DNA from: Mesorhizobium ventifaucium
GTDB lineage: Bacteria; Pseudomonadota; Alphaproteobacteria; Rhizobiales; Rhizobiaceae
Length of the DNA stretch: 64,000 nucleotides
Assembly: GCF_935822925.1 (NCBI RefSeq)
Contig: NZ_CAKXZS010000023.1
Location: 483,384-547,383 of the forward strand
Direction of reading: 5' to 3'
In this document: in pieces, positions 1 to 7,301 of the stretch
Layout: each line of letters begins with the position of its first letter
Position numbering within the stretch: the first letter of the stretch is position 1
Position numbers and translations under genes: made by a program
The notes under the pieces: generated by a model
What the model was told of the DNA's origin: nothing
Databases searched by the model: none
The model's input: the letters and a program-made list of their open reading frames with translations, nothing else

Positions 1-158
1 AGCATGGTCGCGCTCGAGCGGAAGAAATCCTCGGCATCGGCATTGGCGAAGGTGATGAACCCTTCCGCATCGAGCATGATCACCGGGCGGCGGATGGTGT
101 TGAGCACGATGTGGGCGGCGTCCGCCATGCCCATGTTTTGTGCAACCGTGGCATTCAT
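1..158 (-). CDS. ntrB: Nitrogen regulation sensor kinase NtrB, N-terminal part only
   Basis: Only the first 52 or so codons lie in the window; the rest runs off the left edge. The visible protein begins MNATVAQNMGMADAAHIVL and continues into a PAS-like segment (NTIRRPVIMLDAEGFITF), as in NtrB/GlnL, the kinase that phosphorylates NtrC when nitrogen is short and is restrained by PII. The ATG at 158 overlaps the dusB stop codon by four bases (ATGA), which indicates translational coupling. The order dusB(nifR3)-ntrB-ntrC is well known in rhizobia, so ntrC is expected just outside the window. The identification rests on this short N-terminus plus context. Confidence 0.85.
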   Translation of the reverse strand, partial: MNATVAQNMGMADAAHIVLNTIRRPVIMLDAEGFITFANADAEDFFRSSATM

Positions 159-1183
159 GCTGCGCCCCGCAGGTTCACCGCCTCGGCAGCGCTTGAAAAC
201 ACCTCACGCAGCGCGGCAATGACGCGGACAGGCTCGAAAGAGGTGAGGATGGCCTTCCGCTGCTCATCGACGACGCCAGCGGCGTGGCGGTCGAGATACC
301 AGCCAAGATGCTTGCGCGCCTGGCGCACGCCGCTTTCGATGCCGTAGAGCGACAGCATGTCCTGGTAGTGAGCAACGACGTAGTCGGCCAACGCTTGCGG
401 GCTTTCCGGCACGCCGGGCGTCGCCTCTTTTGCCGCGGCTGCCGCAATGCTGCTTGCCGTCCAGGGTGCGCCGTAGTGGGCGCGGCCGATCATCACAGCG
501 TCGGCGCCCGACTGGTCGAGGATCATTGCTGCCTCCGCCGGCGAGCCGACATCGCCATTGGCAACGACCGGGATCGAGACAGCCTGCTTAATGCGCGCGA
601 TGGCGCGCCAGTCGGCCTTGCCCTGGTAGAACTGGCAGCGCGTGCGGCCATGCACCGTCACCATCTGAACCCCCGCCTGCTCGGCGCGGCGCGCCAGCAG
701 CGGGGCGTTGAGCGCGCTTTCGTCCCAGCCGAGCCGCATCTTGACCGTGACCGGCACCTCGACGGCGCCGACCACCGCCTCGATCAGCGACAAAGCGTGA
801 TCGAGATCGCGCATCAGCGCCGAACCGGCATAGCCGCCGGTCACCTTCTTGGCCGGACAGCCCATATTGATGTCGATGATGTCGGCGCCCTCGCCCGCGG
901 CTATACGGGCGCCCTCTGCCATATGCGTGGCCTCACGGCCGGCAAGCTGGACCATGTGCACAGGCAGCCCGGAATGGCGAATGCGCAGGCCGCAACCGGC
1001 TCTGCCCCTGGCAAGCTCGCCGCTCGCCACCATCTCGGACACCACCAACCCGGCGCCATGCGCATAGGCACGCTGCCGGAACGGCTCATCTGTTATGCCC
1101 GACATGGGCGCGAGAAAAGCGCGATTGCGGATTCTCACACGACCCACGTCCAGCGGTGAAGCCAATTTGGTCAGGTCAAGCAT
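155..1183 (-). CDS. dusB: tRNA-dihydrouridine synthase (DusB/NifR3)
   Basis: FMN- and NADPH-dependent enzyme that reduces uridines in the D-loop of tRNA. The 342-residue protein has the Dus TIM-barrel signature: FLAPMSGITDEPFR near the N-terminus, DINMGCPAKKVTGGYAGSAL with the catalytic Cys, VKMRLGWD, TVHGRTRCQFYQGKADW and the phosphate-binding VVANGDVGSP and MIGRAHYGAPW segments. I chose ATG 1183 (MLDLTKLASPLDVG) over an upstream ATG at 1246 because homologous Dus proteins begin close to this point and the extra 21 residues look non-coding; no strong Shine-Dalgarno sequence precedes either. It is the first gene of the ntr operon, overlapping ntrB by four bases, so its promoter should also serve ntrBC. 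Confidence 0.93.
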   Translation of the reverse strand: MLDLTKLASPLDVGRVRIRNRAFLAPMSGITDEPFRQRAYAHGAGLVVSEMVASGELARGRAGCGLRIRHSGLPVHMVQLAGREATHMAEGARIAAGEGADIIDINMGCPAKKVTGGYAGSALMRDLDHALSLIEAVVGAVEVPVTVKMRLGWDESALNAPLLARRAEQAGVQMVTVHGRTRCQFYQGKADWRAIARIKQAVSIPVVANGDVGSPAEAAMILDQSGADAVMIGRAHYGAPWTASSIAAAAAKEATPGVPESPQALADYVVAHYQDMLSLYGIESGVRQARKHLGWYLDRHAAGVVDEQRKAILTSFEPVRVIAALREVFSSAAEAVNLRGAA

Positions 1184-1338
1184 GCACAAAAACCAAGCAT
1201 TTCTTATAGATGCACATTCTCTAGCCAGAATGGCGGCAATGTGCAACTCGCAATGACGTCACATTAAGGCGCATTTGGGAAAAAGGCTGGCACGCCAAAG
1301 CGGCGTGCGTACCTGGGGCGCTTTGGCACTTTTCATCT

Positions 1339-1386
1339 GCGCATGATCTCTTCCGAAAAGCGATTCCACTTTTCGGGATGATGCGC
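1339..1386. repeat. Dispersed rhizobial palindrome, type A, in the ispDF leader
   Basis: The outer arms GCGCATGATC and GATGATGCGC pair almost perfectly, and the inner part holds CCGAAAAG and CTTTTCGG. The same consensus recurs at 45416-45455 and 49543-49585, and more divergently at 42559 and 56459. The 3' end lies only 13 bases before the ispDF start codon, so the hairpin would be transcribed in the 5' leader and may crowd the ribosome site. Confidence 0.75.
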
Positions 1387-1399
1387 TAAGCGTCTCGGC

Positions 1400-2629
1400 A
1401 TGACAGACGCAAGCGAAAAGCAGGCTTTGGCGGCGGACGACAAGGTTGCCGTCGTTATCGTCGCCGCCGGCCGCGGCGCGCGCGCCGGTCAGGCCGACGG
1501 GCCGAAGCAATACCAAAGGATCGGCGGCCGTGCCATCATAGCGCGCACATTGGACGTGTTTCTGGCGCATCCGAGAATCGGTCCTGTCGTTGTCGCCATC
1601 CATGCCGACGACAGCGCGCTTTTTCGCAGCGCCGCCGGCGCCAACGCCGATCGGGTGGTCACGGTGACCGGTGGAGCGTCCAGGCAGGACTCCGTCCGAC
1701 TCGGATTGCTTGCGCTGAGAGGCCATGCGCCGAGCCGGATTCTGGTCCATGATGCCGTCCGCCCGTTCGTCGACGCGGAACTGATAGACCGCACGATCGC
1801 CGCCATCGGCGAGCGCCAGGGAGCGCTGCCTACCCTGCCTGTCGCCGATACGCTGAAACGTGAGTCGGCCGCCGGCATGATCGGCGAAACGGTTTCCAGG
1901 AACGGGCTTCATGCCGCCCAGACGCCGCAGGGCTTTCCGTTCTGGCCGATCCTGGCTGCCCATGAAAAGGCCCATCATCTGGGCAAGGCGGACTTCACCG
2001 ACGACGCGGCGATTGCCGAATGGGCGAATATTCCAGTGAAAATCGTCCCGGGCTCGCCGGACAATGTCAAACTCACCTGGGCAAGGGATATCTCGATGGC
2101 GGATCAGCGGCTTTCCGGCGAACGGCCGCGTTTTCCGGATATCCGCACCGGCAATGGCTACGACGTCCATGCCTTCGAGCCCGGCGACCATGTCGTCCTG
2201 TGCGGCGTCTCCATCCCGCACGACAAGAAACTGTCCGGCCATTCGGATGCCGATGTCGGCCTGCACGCCTTGACGGACGCGCTGCTCGCCACTTGCGGCG
2301 CGGGCGACATAGGCACGCATTTCCCGCCATCGGACCCGCAGTGGAAAGGCGTGGCCTCGCGGATCTTCGTCGAGCATGCGGCAGGATTGGTGCGCGCGCG
2401 CGGCGGGCGCATCGCCAATGCCGACATCACGCTGATCTGCGAGGCGCCGCGCGTCGGCCCGCATCGTGAAGCGATGACCGAAATCCTTTCGGCAATGCTG
2501 GCGATTTCCAGGGACCGCATCTCGATCAAAGCGACAACCAACGAAAAGCTCGGCTTTGTCGGACGCGAGGAAGGCATAGCCGCCATCGCGACCGCCAGCG
2601 TCGCGTTTCCAGGCGATGTCCCCGAATGA
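1400..2629 (+). CDS. ispDF: Bifunctional IspD/IspF isoprenoid enzyme
   Basis: Fusion of two non-consecutive enzymes of the MEP isoprenoid pathway. The N-terminal half (about residues 15-230) is 2-C-methyl-D-erythritol 4-phosphate cytidylyltransferase, with VIVAAGRGARAG, GPKQYQ, VTGGASRQDSV and VHDAVRPFV. The C-terminal half (about 250-409) is 2-C-methyl-D-erythritol 2,4-cyclodiphosphate synthase, with the zinc-binding GNGYDVHAF, SGHSDADVGLHALTDALL and GDIGTHFPPSDP, and near the end KATTNEKLGFVGR. The fusion is common in alphaproteobacteria. No good ribosome site precedes the ATG, which lies just after a palindromic repeat. Its TGA overlaps the start of the next gene (ATGA). Confidence 0.96.
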   Translation: MTDASEKQALAADDKVAVVIVAAGRGARAGQADGPKQYQRIGGRAIIARTLDVFLAHPRIGPVVVAIHADDSALFRSAAGANADRVVTVTGGASRQDSVRLGLLALRGHAPSRILVHDAVRPFVDAELIDRTIAAIGERQGALPTLPVADTLKRESAAGMIGETVSRNGLHAAQTPQGFPFWPILAAHEKAHHLGKADFTDDAAIAEWANIPVKIVPGSPDNVKLTWARDISMADQRLSGERPRFPDIRTGNGYDVHAFEPGDHVVLCGVSIPHDKKLSGHSDADVGLHALTDALLATCGAGDIGTHFPPSDPQWKGVASRIFVEHAAGLVRARGGRIANADITLICEAPRVGPHREAMTEILSAMLAISRDRISIKATTNEKLGFVGREEGIAAIATASVAFPGDVPE

Positions 2630-3135
2630 GCAACAGCGATCTCGCAGATGCCCTGCTTCAAGCCTGCCAACAGCGCGGCATCATGCTGGCGACGGCCGAG
2701 AGCTGCACCGGCGGCATGATCATCGCCGCCCTGACCGACATCGCCGGCTCTTCGACGGTGGTCGACCGGGGTTTCATCACCTATTCCAACGAGGCCAAGA
2801 CTGAGATGCTCGGCGTATCCGCCGCCACGCTCGAGGCGCACGGCGCGGTCTCACGGGAAACGGCGGTCGAGATGGCGGCCGGCGCCTTGGACCATTCGCG
2901 CGCCGGGCTAACCCTTGCCGTCACCGGCATTGCCGGTCCGGGCGGCGGCTCGACGGAAAAGCCCGTCGGCCTGGTCTGGTTCGGTATCGCCTTGACCGGC
3001 CGGCCGGTCGTCAGTGAATGCCAGTTGTTTGCTGACAAAGGCCGCAATTTCATCCGCCGGGAGACGGTCAAGCATGCGCTTGAACTGGGCTTGCGCGCGC
3101 TCGCTGCGGATCAGGCTGCCGGCGTTGCGCCATAG
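2626..3135 (+). CDS. pncC: NMN amidohydrolase-like CinA C-terminal domain protein (PncC)
   Basis: A 169-residue protein consisting only of the CinA C-terminal domain; stand-alone members such as E. coli PncC deamidate nicotinamide mononucleotide to nicotinate mononucleotide in pyridine-nucleotide recycling. Family motifs include LATAESCTGGMI, STVVDRGFITYSNEAK, GAVSRETAVEMAAGAL and VTGIAGPGGGSTEKPVGLVW. It lacks the N-terminal MoCF-like domain of full CinA. Start and stop overlap its neighbours: ATGA with ispDF upstream, and its last 25 bases run into the end of the convergent ratA. Co-translation with ispDF is likely; I see no biochemical reason for the pairing. Confidence 0.9.
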   Translation: MSNSDLADALLQACQQRGIMLATAESCTGGMIIAALTDIAGSSTVVDRGFITYSNEAKTEMLGVSAATLEAHGAVSRETAVEMAAGALDHSRAGLTLAVTGIAGPGGGSTEKPVGLVWFGIALTGRPVVSECQLFADKGRNFIRRETVKHALELGLRALAADQAAGVAP

Positions 3136-3569
3136 ATGACGTCGGCGCGCTTCTCGAACGCCTCGGAGAACATGCGGAAGGCGCGATCGAACATCGCTCC
3201 CATCACCGCACCCAGAATACGGCTCTTGAATTCGTAGTCGATGAAGAAGCAGACATTGCAACCGCCGTCGGCCGGCTCGAAACGCCAGGCATTGCTCAGA
3301 TATTTGAACGGACCGTCGATATATTTGACGTCGATGGCCTTCTCGTCAGGCTTTAGCAGCACCTGCGTGGTGAAAGTCTCGCGGATCGCCTTGTAGCCAA
3401 TGCTCATGTCGGCGACGAGCAGGGTGCGTCCGTCGCGTTCCTTGCGCGAGCGAACCGTCAGCGCCTCGCAAAGCGGCAGGAATTGCGGATAGGATTCGAC
3501 ATCGGCGACCAGAGCGAACATCTGTTCCGGCGTATGCGTAACGCGGCGATGAGCTTCGAATTGTGGCAT
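3111..3569 (-). CDS. ratA: RatA/COQ10-type START-domain protein
   Basis: A 152-residue single-domain protein of the polyketide cyclase/START superfamily related to mitochondrial COQ10 and E. coli RatA (YfjG). Visible family features are the N-terminal FEAHRRVTHTPEQMFALVAD, VESYPQFLPLC, MSIGYKAIRETFTTQV and C-terminal YEFKSRILGAVMGAMFDRAF. The COQ10 branch binds ubiquinone and supports respiration. The name RatA comes from an E. coli ribosome-association toxin claim; nothing toxin-like or antitoxin-like is nearby, so a quinone-related role is the safer inference. It lies 12 bases after lipA on the same strand, so the two are probably co-transcribed. Confidence 0.85.
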   Translation of the reverse strand: MPQFEAHRRVTHTPEQMFALVADVESYPQFLPLCEALTVRSRKERDGRTLLVADMSIGYKAIRETFTTQVLLKPDEKAIDVKYIDGPFKYLSNAWRFEPADGGCNVCFFIDYEFKSRILGAVMGAMFDRAFRMFSEAFEKRADVIYGATPAA

Positions 3570-3581
3570 GAAACCAGTGTG

Positions 3582-4547
3582 TTAGGCGGACTTCTTGAGA
3601 AACGCTTCCCGCGCCGCGCGCAGCTTGGCGAAATCGTCGCCGGCGTGATGCGACGAACGCGTCAGCGGGCTCGATGCCACCAGCAGGAAGCCCTTGGTCT
3701 TGCCGATCGTCTCGAAGGACTTGAACTCCTCCGGCGTGACGAAACGGATCACCGGATGGTGCTTTTTCGAGGGCTGCAGATACTGACCGATGGTCATGAA
3801 GTCGACATTGGCCGAACGCAGGTCGTCCATCAATTGCAGGATCTCGTTCCGCTCCTCGCCAAGGCCAACCATGATGCCGGATTTGGTGAAGATCGAGGGA
3901 TCGAGTTCCTTGACCCGCTGCAGCAGCCTGATCGAATGGAAATAGCGGGCGCCCGGCCGGACTGTCAGATAGTTCGACGGAACGGTCTCCAAATTGTGGT
4001 TGAACACATCAGGCTTAGCCGCCACCACGATCTCCAGCGCGCCGTCCTTGCGCAGGAAGTCGGGCGTCAGGATTTCGATCGTCGTCGAAGGCGTTGCCGC
4101 CCTGATGGCGCCGATGACCTCGGCAAAGTGCTGAGCTCCGCCATCGGCGAGATCGTCGCGATCGACTGAGGTGATGACGACATGAGTTAGACCCATTTGC
4201 TTGACGGCGTGGGCGATGCGCGCCGGTTCATCGGGATCGAGCGCGGTCGGAATGCCGGTGGCGACGTTACAGAAGGCGCAGGCGCGCGTGCAGATCTCGC
4301 CCATGATCATGAAGGTGGCGTGCTTCTTCTCCCAGCACTCACCGATATTGGGGCACCCGGCCTCTTCGCACACCGTCACCAGCCTGTGCGACTTCACGAT
4401 GTCGCGCGTCTCAGCATAGCCTTTCGACATCGGCGCCTTGACGCGGATCCAGTCGGGCTTGCGCAGCACATCCTGGTCAGGCTTGTGCGCCTTTTCAGGA
4501 TGCCGCAGGCGCGGCGCATTGGCGATCGTGTCGAGGACGGTGACCAT
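3582..4547 (-). CDS. lipA: Lipoyl synthase
   Basis: Radical-SAM enzyme that inserts two sulfur atoms into octanoyl-protein to make the lipoyl cofactor. The 321-residue protein carries both iron-sulfur sites: the auxiliary-cluster motif CEEAGCPNIGEC and the radical-SAM motif CTRACAFC, followed by NVATGIPTALDPDEP. Other family segments are VITSVDRDDLADGGA, SGIMVGLGEE and a C-terminal SSYHAGD-like stretch (here SSHHAGDDF). Its targets are encoded in the same block: the lipoyl domains of pdhC and pdhB. Gene order with lpdA and the pdh genes fits a pyruvate dehydrogenase assembly cluster. Confidence 0.97.
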   Translation of the reverse strand: MVTVLDTIANAPRLRHPEKAHKPDQDVLRKPDWIRVKAPMSKGYAETRDIVKSHRLVTVCEEAGCPNIGECWEKKHATFMIMGEICTRACAFCNVATGIPTALDPDEPARIAHAVKQMGLTHVVITSVDRDDLADGGAQHFAEVIGAIRAATPSTTIEILTPDFLRKDGALEIVVAAKPDVFNHNLETVPSNYLTVRPGARYFHSIRLLQRVKELDPSIFTKSGIMVGLGEERNEILQLMDDLRSANVDFMTIGQYLQPSKKHHPVIRFVTPEEFKSFETIGKTKGFLLVASSPLTRSSHHAGDDFAKLRAAREAFLKKSA

Positions 4548-4621
4548 CAGAAATCCAGTTCATTCGCGATCGCCTTCCGGCGTTCGCTTTCACAAGTCAT
4601 CTAGGACTTTTCGCTGCAAAG

Positions 4622-4660
4622 AAAAAGGCCGCGGCGGCGCATGCCGCCACAGCCGTTTTC
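4622..4660 (-). terminator. Rho-independent terminator after the GlsB-type gene
   Basis: Read on the minus strand, GGCTGTGGCGGC pairs (with one mismatch) with GCCGCCGCGGCC around an ATGC loop, and TTTTT follows. It lies about 20 bases after the stop of the small membrane protein gene and separates it from lipA. Confidence 0.8.
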
Positions 4661-4680
4661 GCATGGCAAGAGTTCAGCAA

Positions 4681-4938
4681 CTAACGGCGCACCAGGCGCC
4701 CTACCCAGATCAGCAGGCAGGCGCCAATGAAACCGGTGATCAAATAGGCGATCCAGCCGGCGCCGAAGGCGCCGATGTTGAGCGCCTGCAGGATGGCATT
4801 CAGCACGATCGCGCCGACGATGCCCAGAACGATGTTCATCAAGACGCCCATGTTGCTTTTCATGAACATCTCGGCAAGCCAGCCCGCCAGCCCGCCGATG
4901 ATGATGGCTGCGATCCAGCCCACGCCATTCACGTCCAT
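4681..4938 (-). CDS. GlsB/YeaQ/YmgE family small membrane protein
   Basis: An 85-residue, very hydrophobic protein with three predicted transmembrane stretches (roughly residues 5-25, 30-55 and 60-82) and the family's glycine pattern: GWIAAIIIGGLAGWLAE near the start, then MGVLMNIVLGIVGAIV. Members are often annotated as transglycosylase-associated proteins, but no enzymatic activity is established; several are stress-induced. It lies downstream of lpdA in the same direction with a gap of about 100 bases and ends at its own terminator, so it may be transcribed alone or as the tail of the lpdA transcript. The function is unknown. Confidence 0.85.
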   Translation of the reverse strand: MDVNGVGWIAAIIIGGLAGWLAEMFMKSNMGVLMNIVLGIVGAIVLNAILQALNIGAFGAGWIAYLITGFIGACLLIWVGRLVRR

Positions 4939-5034
4939 ATGCCCTCTCCTCTGGTGACGAATGCATTCGGAAACGAATTACCTTGCCGTTGAGTTCCTTG
5001 GCTCTCACGTGCCGGGTCTCACGCGGTCAATTTA

Positions 5035-6498
5035 TCATGCGTTCAGCGCGCGGCCATAGGCGTCGAGCACGCTTTCCTTCATCATCTCCGACAGCGTGGG
5101 ATGCGGGAAGATCGTGTGCATCAGTTCTTCCTCGGTGGTCTCCAGGTTCATCGCCACGACAAAGCCCTGGATCAGCTCGGTCACTTCGGCGCCGACCATA
5201 TGCGCGCCGAGCAACTGCCCGGTCTTCCTGTCGAAGATGGTCTTGACGAAACCCTGGTCCTCGCCGAGCGCGATGGCCTTGCCGTTGGCGGCGAACTGAA
5301 AGCGGCCGACGCGGATGTCCTTGCCTTCGGCCTTGGCTTTCGCTTCGGTCAACCCGACGGAGGCAACCTGCGGGTTGCAATAGGTGCAGCCCGGAATTTT
5401 CAGTTTGTCAGTGGCGTGCACGCCGGGGAGATTGGCGATCTTCTCCACGCAGACCACGCCCTCGTGCTCGGCCTTGTGGGCGAGCAAAGGCGGGCCGGCA
5501 ACATCGCCGATGGCATAGATGCCGGGCATATTGGTATTGCCGTAGCCGTCGACGACGACGCAGCCGCGCTCGGTCTTCACGCCGAGCGCTTCGAGGCCGA
5601 GATTTTCGATATTGCCCTGCACGCCGACGGCCGAGATCATCCGGTCGGCGGTGATCTTCTCGACCTTGCCGTCCTTCATCTCGACATGCGCGGTCACCGA
5701 GTTCGCACCTTTTTCGACCTTGGTGACCTTGGCATCGAGGATGATCTTCATGCCTTGCTTCTCGAACTGCTTTTGCGCGAATTTCGAGACTTCTGCGTCC
5801 TCGACCGGCATCACCGCCGGCAGCAACTCGACCACCGTCACCTCCGCGCCCATGGTGCGGTAGAATGAGGCGAATTCGATGCCGATTGCGCCCGAACCCA
5901 TCACCAGCAGCGATTTCGGCATCTCCTTCGGCACCATCGCTTCGAAATAGGTCCAGATCAGCTTGCCGTCGGGCTCGATGCCGGGCAGCGCACGCGGCCT
6001 GGCGCCGGTCGCCAGGATGATGTGCTTGGCAGTGTATGTGCCCTCGCCCTTGACGCCCTTGGGCGCCGGCGGCTGTGGCTCCATCGGCTTCTTCGACGAT
6101 TTCGACACGACGATCTCGCCCGGTCTATCGCCGGAAGCTGCCTTGGACAGCTTGGCTTCGCCCCAGATGACATCGACCTTGTTCTTCTTCATCAGGAAGG
6201 CGACGCCGCCGTTCAGCCGCAGCGAGACCTTTCGCGAGCGGTCGACCACGGCAGCGGTATCGACGCTGACCTTGCCGTCGATCTTCAAGCCGTAGTCCTT
6301 CAAATGATCCGAATAGTGCATGATCTCGGCCGAACGCAGCAGCGCCTTGGTCGGGATGCAACCCCAATTGAGGCAGATGCCGCCGAGATGCTCGCGCTCG
6401 ACGATCGCTGTCTTGAATCCGAGTTGGGCGGAACGCACCGCCGTGACGTAGCCGCCGGGGCCGGAGCCGATGATGATGACGTCGTAGTTCTCAGCCAC
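5035..6498 (-). CDS. lpdA: Dihydrolipoyl dehydrogenase (E3 of pyruvate dehydrogenase)
   Basis: Flavoprotein that reoxidises dihydrolipoyl groups and reduces NAD+. The 487-residue product starts at GTG 6498, eight bases after a good GGGGAG ribosome site; the reading frame stays open further upstream but that part has no family similarity. Motifs are the FAD-binding VIIIGSGPGGY, the redox disulfide GGICLNWGCIPTK, the NAD-binding MGSGAIGIEFASFY, the second FAD contact GIYAIGDVAG, and the C-terminal His-Glu pair in HTIFPHPTLSEMM. Between the first FAD region and TAKHIILATGA lies a proline-rich insert (around PMEPQPPAPKGVKGEG) absent from most short LpdA proteins. Clustering with pdhABC and lipA marks it as the pyruvate dehydrogenase E3. 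Confidence 0.96.
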   Translation of the reverse strand: MAENYDVIIIGSGPGGYVTAVRSAQLGFKTAIVEREHLGGICLNWGCIPTKALLRSAEIMHYSDHLKDYGLKIDGKVSVDTAAVVDRSRKVSLRLNGGVAFLMKKNKVDVIWGEAKLSKAASGDRPGEIVVSKSSKKPMEPQPPAPKGVKGEGTYTAKHIILATGARPRALPGIEPDGKLIWTYFEAMVPKEMPKSLLVMGSGAIGIEFASFYRTMGAEVTVVELLPAVMPVEDAEVSKFAQKQFEKQGMKIILDAKVTKVEKGANSVTAHVEMKDGKVEKITADRMISAVGVQGNIENLGLEALGVKTERGCVVVDGYGNTNMPGIYAIGDVAGPPLLAHKAEHEGVVCVEKIANLPGVHATDKLKIPGCTYCNPQVASVGLTEAKAKAEGKDIRVGRFQFAANGKAIALGEDQGFVKTIFDRKTGQLLGAHMVGAEVTELIQGFVVAMNLETTEEELMHTIFPHPTLSEMMKESVLDAYGRALNA

Positions 6499-6517
6499 GG
6501 ATTTCTCCCCTGATTCT

Positions 6518-7156
6518 CTAGAGTTCCAACATGACGCGCACGATTGGCGCCAATGCCTGCCCGATTTTCCGCGTGTTCTCTGCGTCGAGATGGACGCCGT
6601 CGAGTGGCGTGGTCTCGGCCACCGAGCCCGCATCGAAGAAGCCGCAGCCGACCTCGTCGGCAAGGACGGAATATTGTGGCGCCAGCCGCTTCGACGCTTC
6701 ATCGCCGCCGGCGAACATTTCTTTGAATTCGGCGTTTTCCGTGCGGCTGACGGCGGGCGGTGCGACGATCAGGATCTGCGGCGACGGCCAATCGAACGGG
6801 TAGTCGTGACCGCGCACGATGTCGATCAGGCGCTGCATGCCTTGCTTGGCGGCGACCGGATTGCCGTGAATCCACGGCTTCATGTCGTTGGCGCCGAGCA
6901 TGATGATGACCAGGTCGATCGGCGCATGCGTCATCAGGATCGTCGGCAACACTCTTGCGCCGTTACGGTCGGCGCCGGCCAGATGGTCATCGAAAGCTGT
7001 TGTGCGGCCGTTCAAGCCTTCGGCGATGACCTCGACGCTGGCTCCCAACGTCGTCTGCAGCACACTCGGCCAGCGGTCCTTGAGCGGGTGGCGATCCAGA
7101 CTTGCCGCATCATAGCCCCAGGTCAGCGAATCGCCGTAGCAAAGGACTGTTTTCAT
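6518..7156 (-). CDS. SGNH/GDSL-family hydrolase
   Basis: A 212-residue cytoplasmic-looking protein with the four SGNH blocks: VLCYGDSLTWGYD with the nucleophile Ser, the conserved Gly region (EGLNGRTT), LGANDMK with the block III Asn, and a C-terminal DGVHLDAENTRKIG carrying the Asp-His pair. Such enzymes act as esterases, lipases or carbohydrate acetylesterases; the substrate cannot be told from sequence. The ATG at 7156 is preceded by GGAGTGGGG; an upstream TTG at 7261 would add 35 unconvincing residues. The gene is squeezed between pdhC and lpdA on the same strand, an arrangement I recall in other rhizobia, and is probably co-transcribed with them. Confidence 0.88.
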   Translation of the reverse strand: MKTVLCYGDSLTWGYDAASLDRHPLKDRWPSVLQTTLGASVEVIAEGLNGRTTAFDDHLAGADRNGARVLPTILMTHAPIDLVIIMLGANDMKPWIHGNPVAAKQGMQRLIDIVRGHDYPFDWPSPQILIVAPPAVSRTENAEFKEMFAGGDEASKRLAPQYSVLADEVGCGFFDAGSVAETTPLDGVHLDAENTRKIGQALAPIVRVMLEL

Positions 7157-7301
7157 GCGTTTGCCCCACTCCGGTCGAAATCCGCCCGCGCGCGCCTCAC
7201 CCGCCGGCCCACGAACAGCCAATGCACGACGATCGTTGCAACGCTGGAAGGCTGAAGGCAAAAAGGCTGGTGAAGAGTTCCCGCACCGCCTTCTTTCCCC
7301 T

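Noticed and set aside
1259..2464. 401-codon minus-strand frame opposite ispDF
   Set aside because: Shadow of ispDF; no start signals and no recognisable motif.
3111..3569. Reading ratA as part of a toxin-antitoxin system
   Set aside because: No RatB-like partner or small antitoxin gene is adjacent; the protein is a COQ10/START family member next to lipA.
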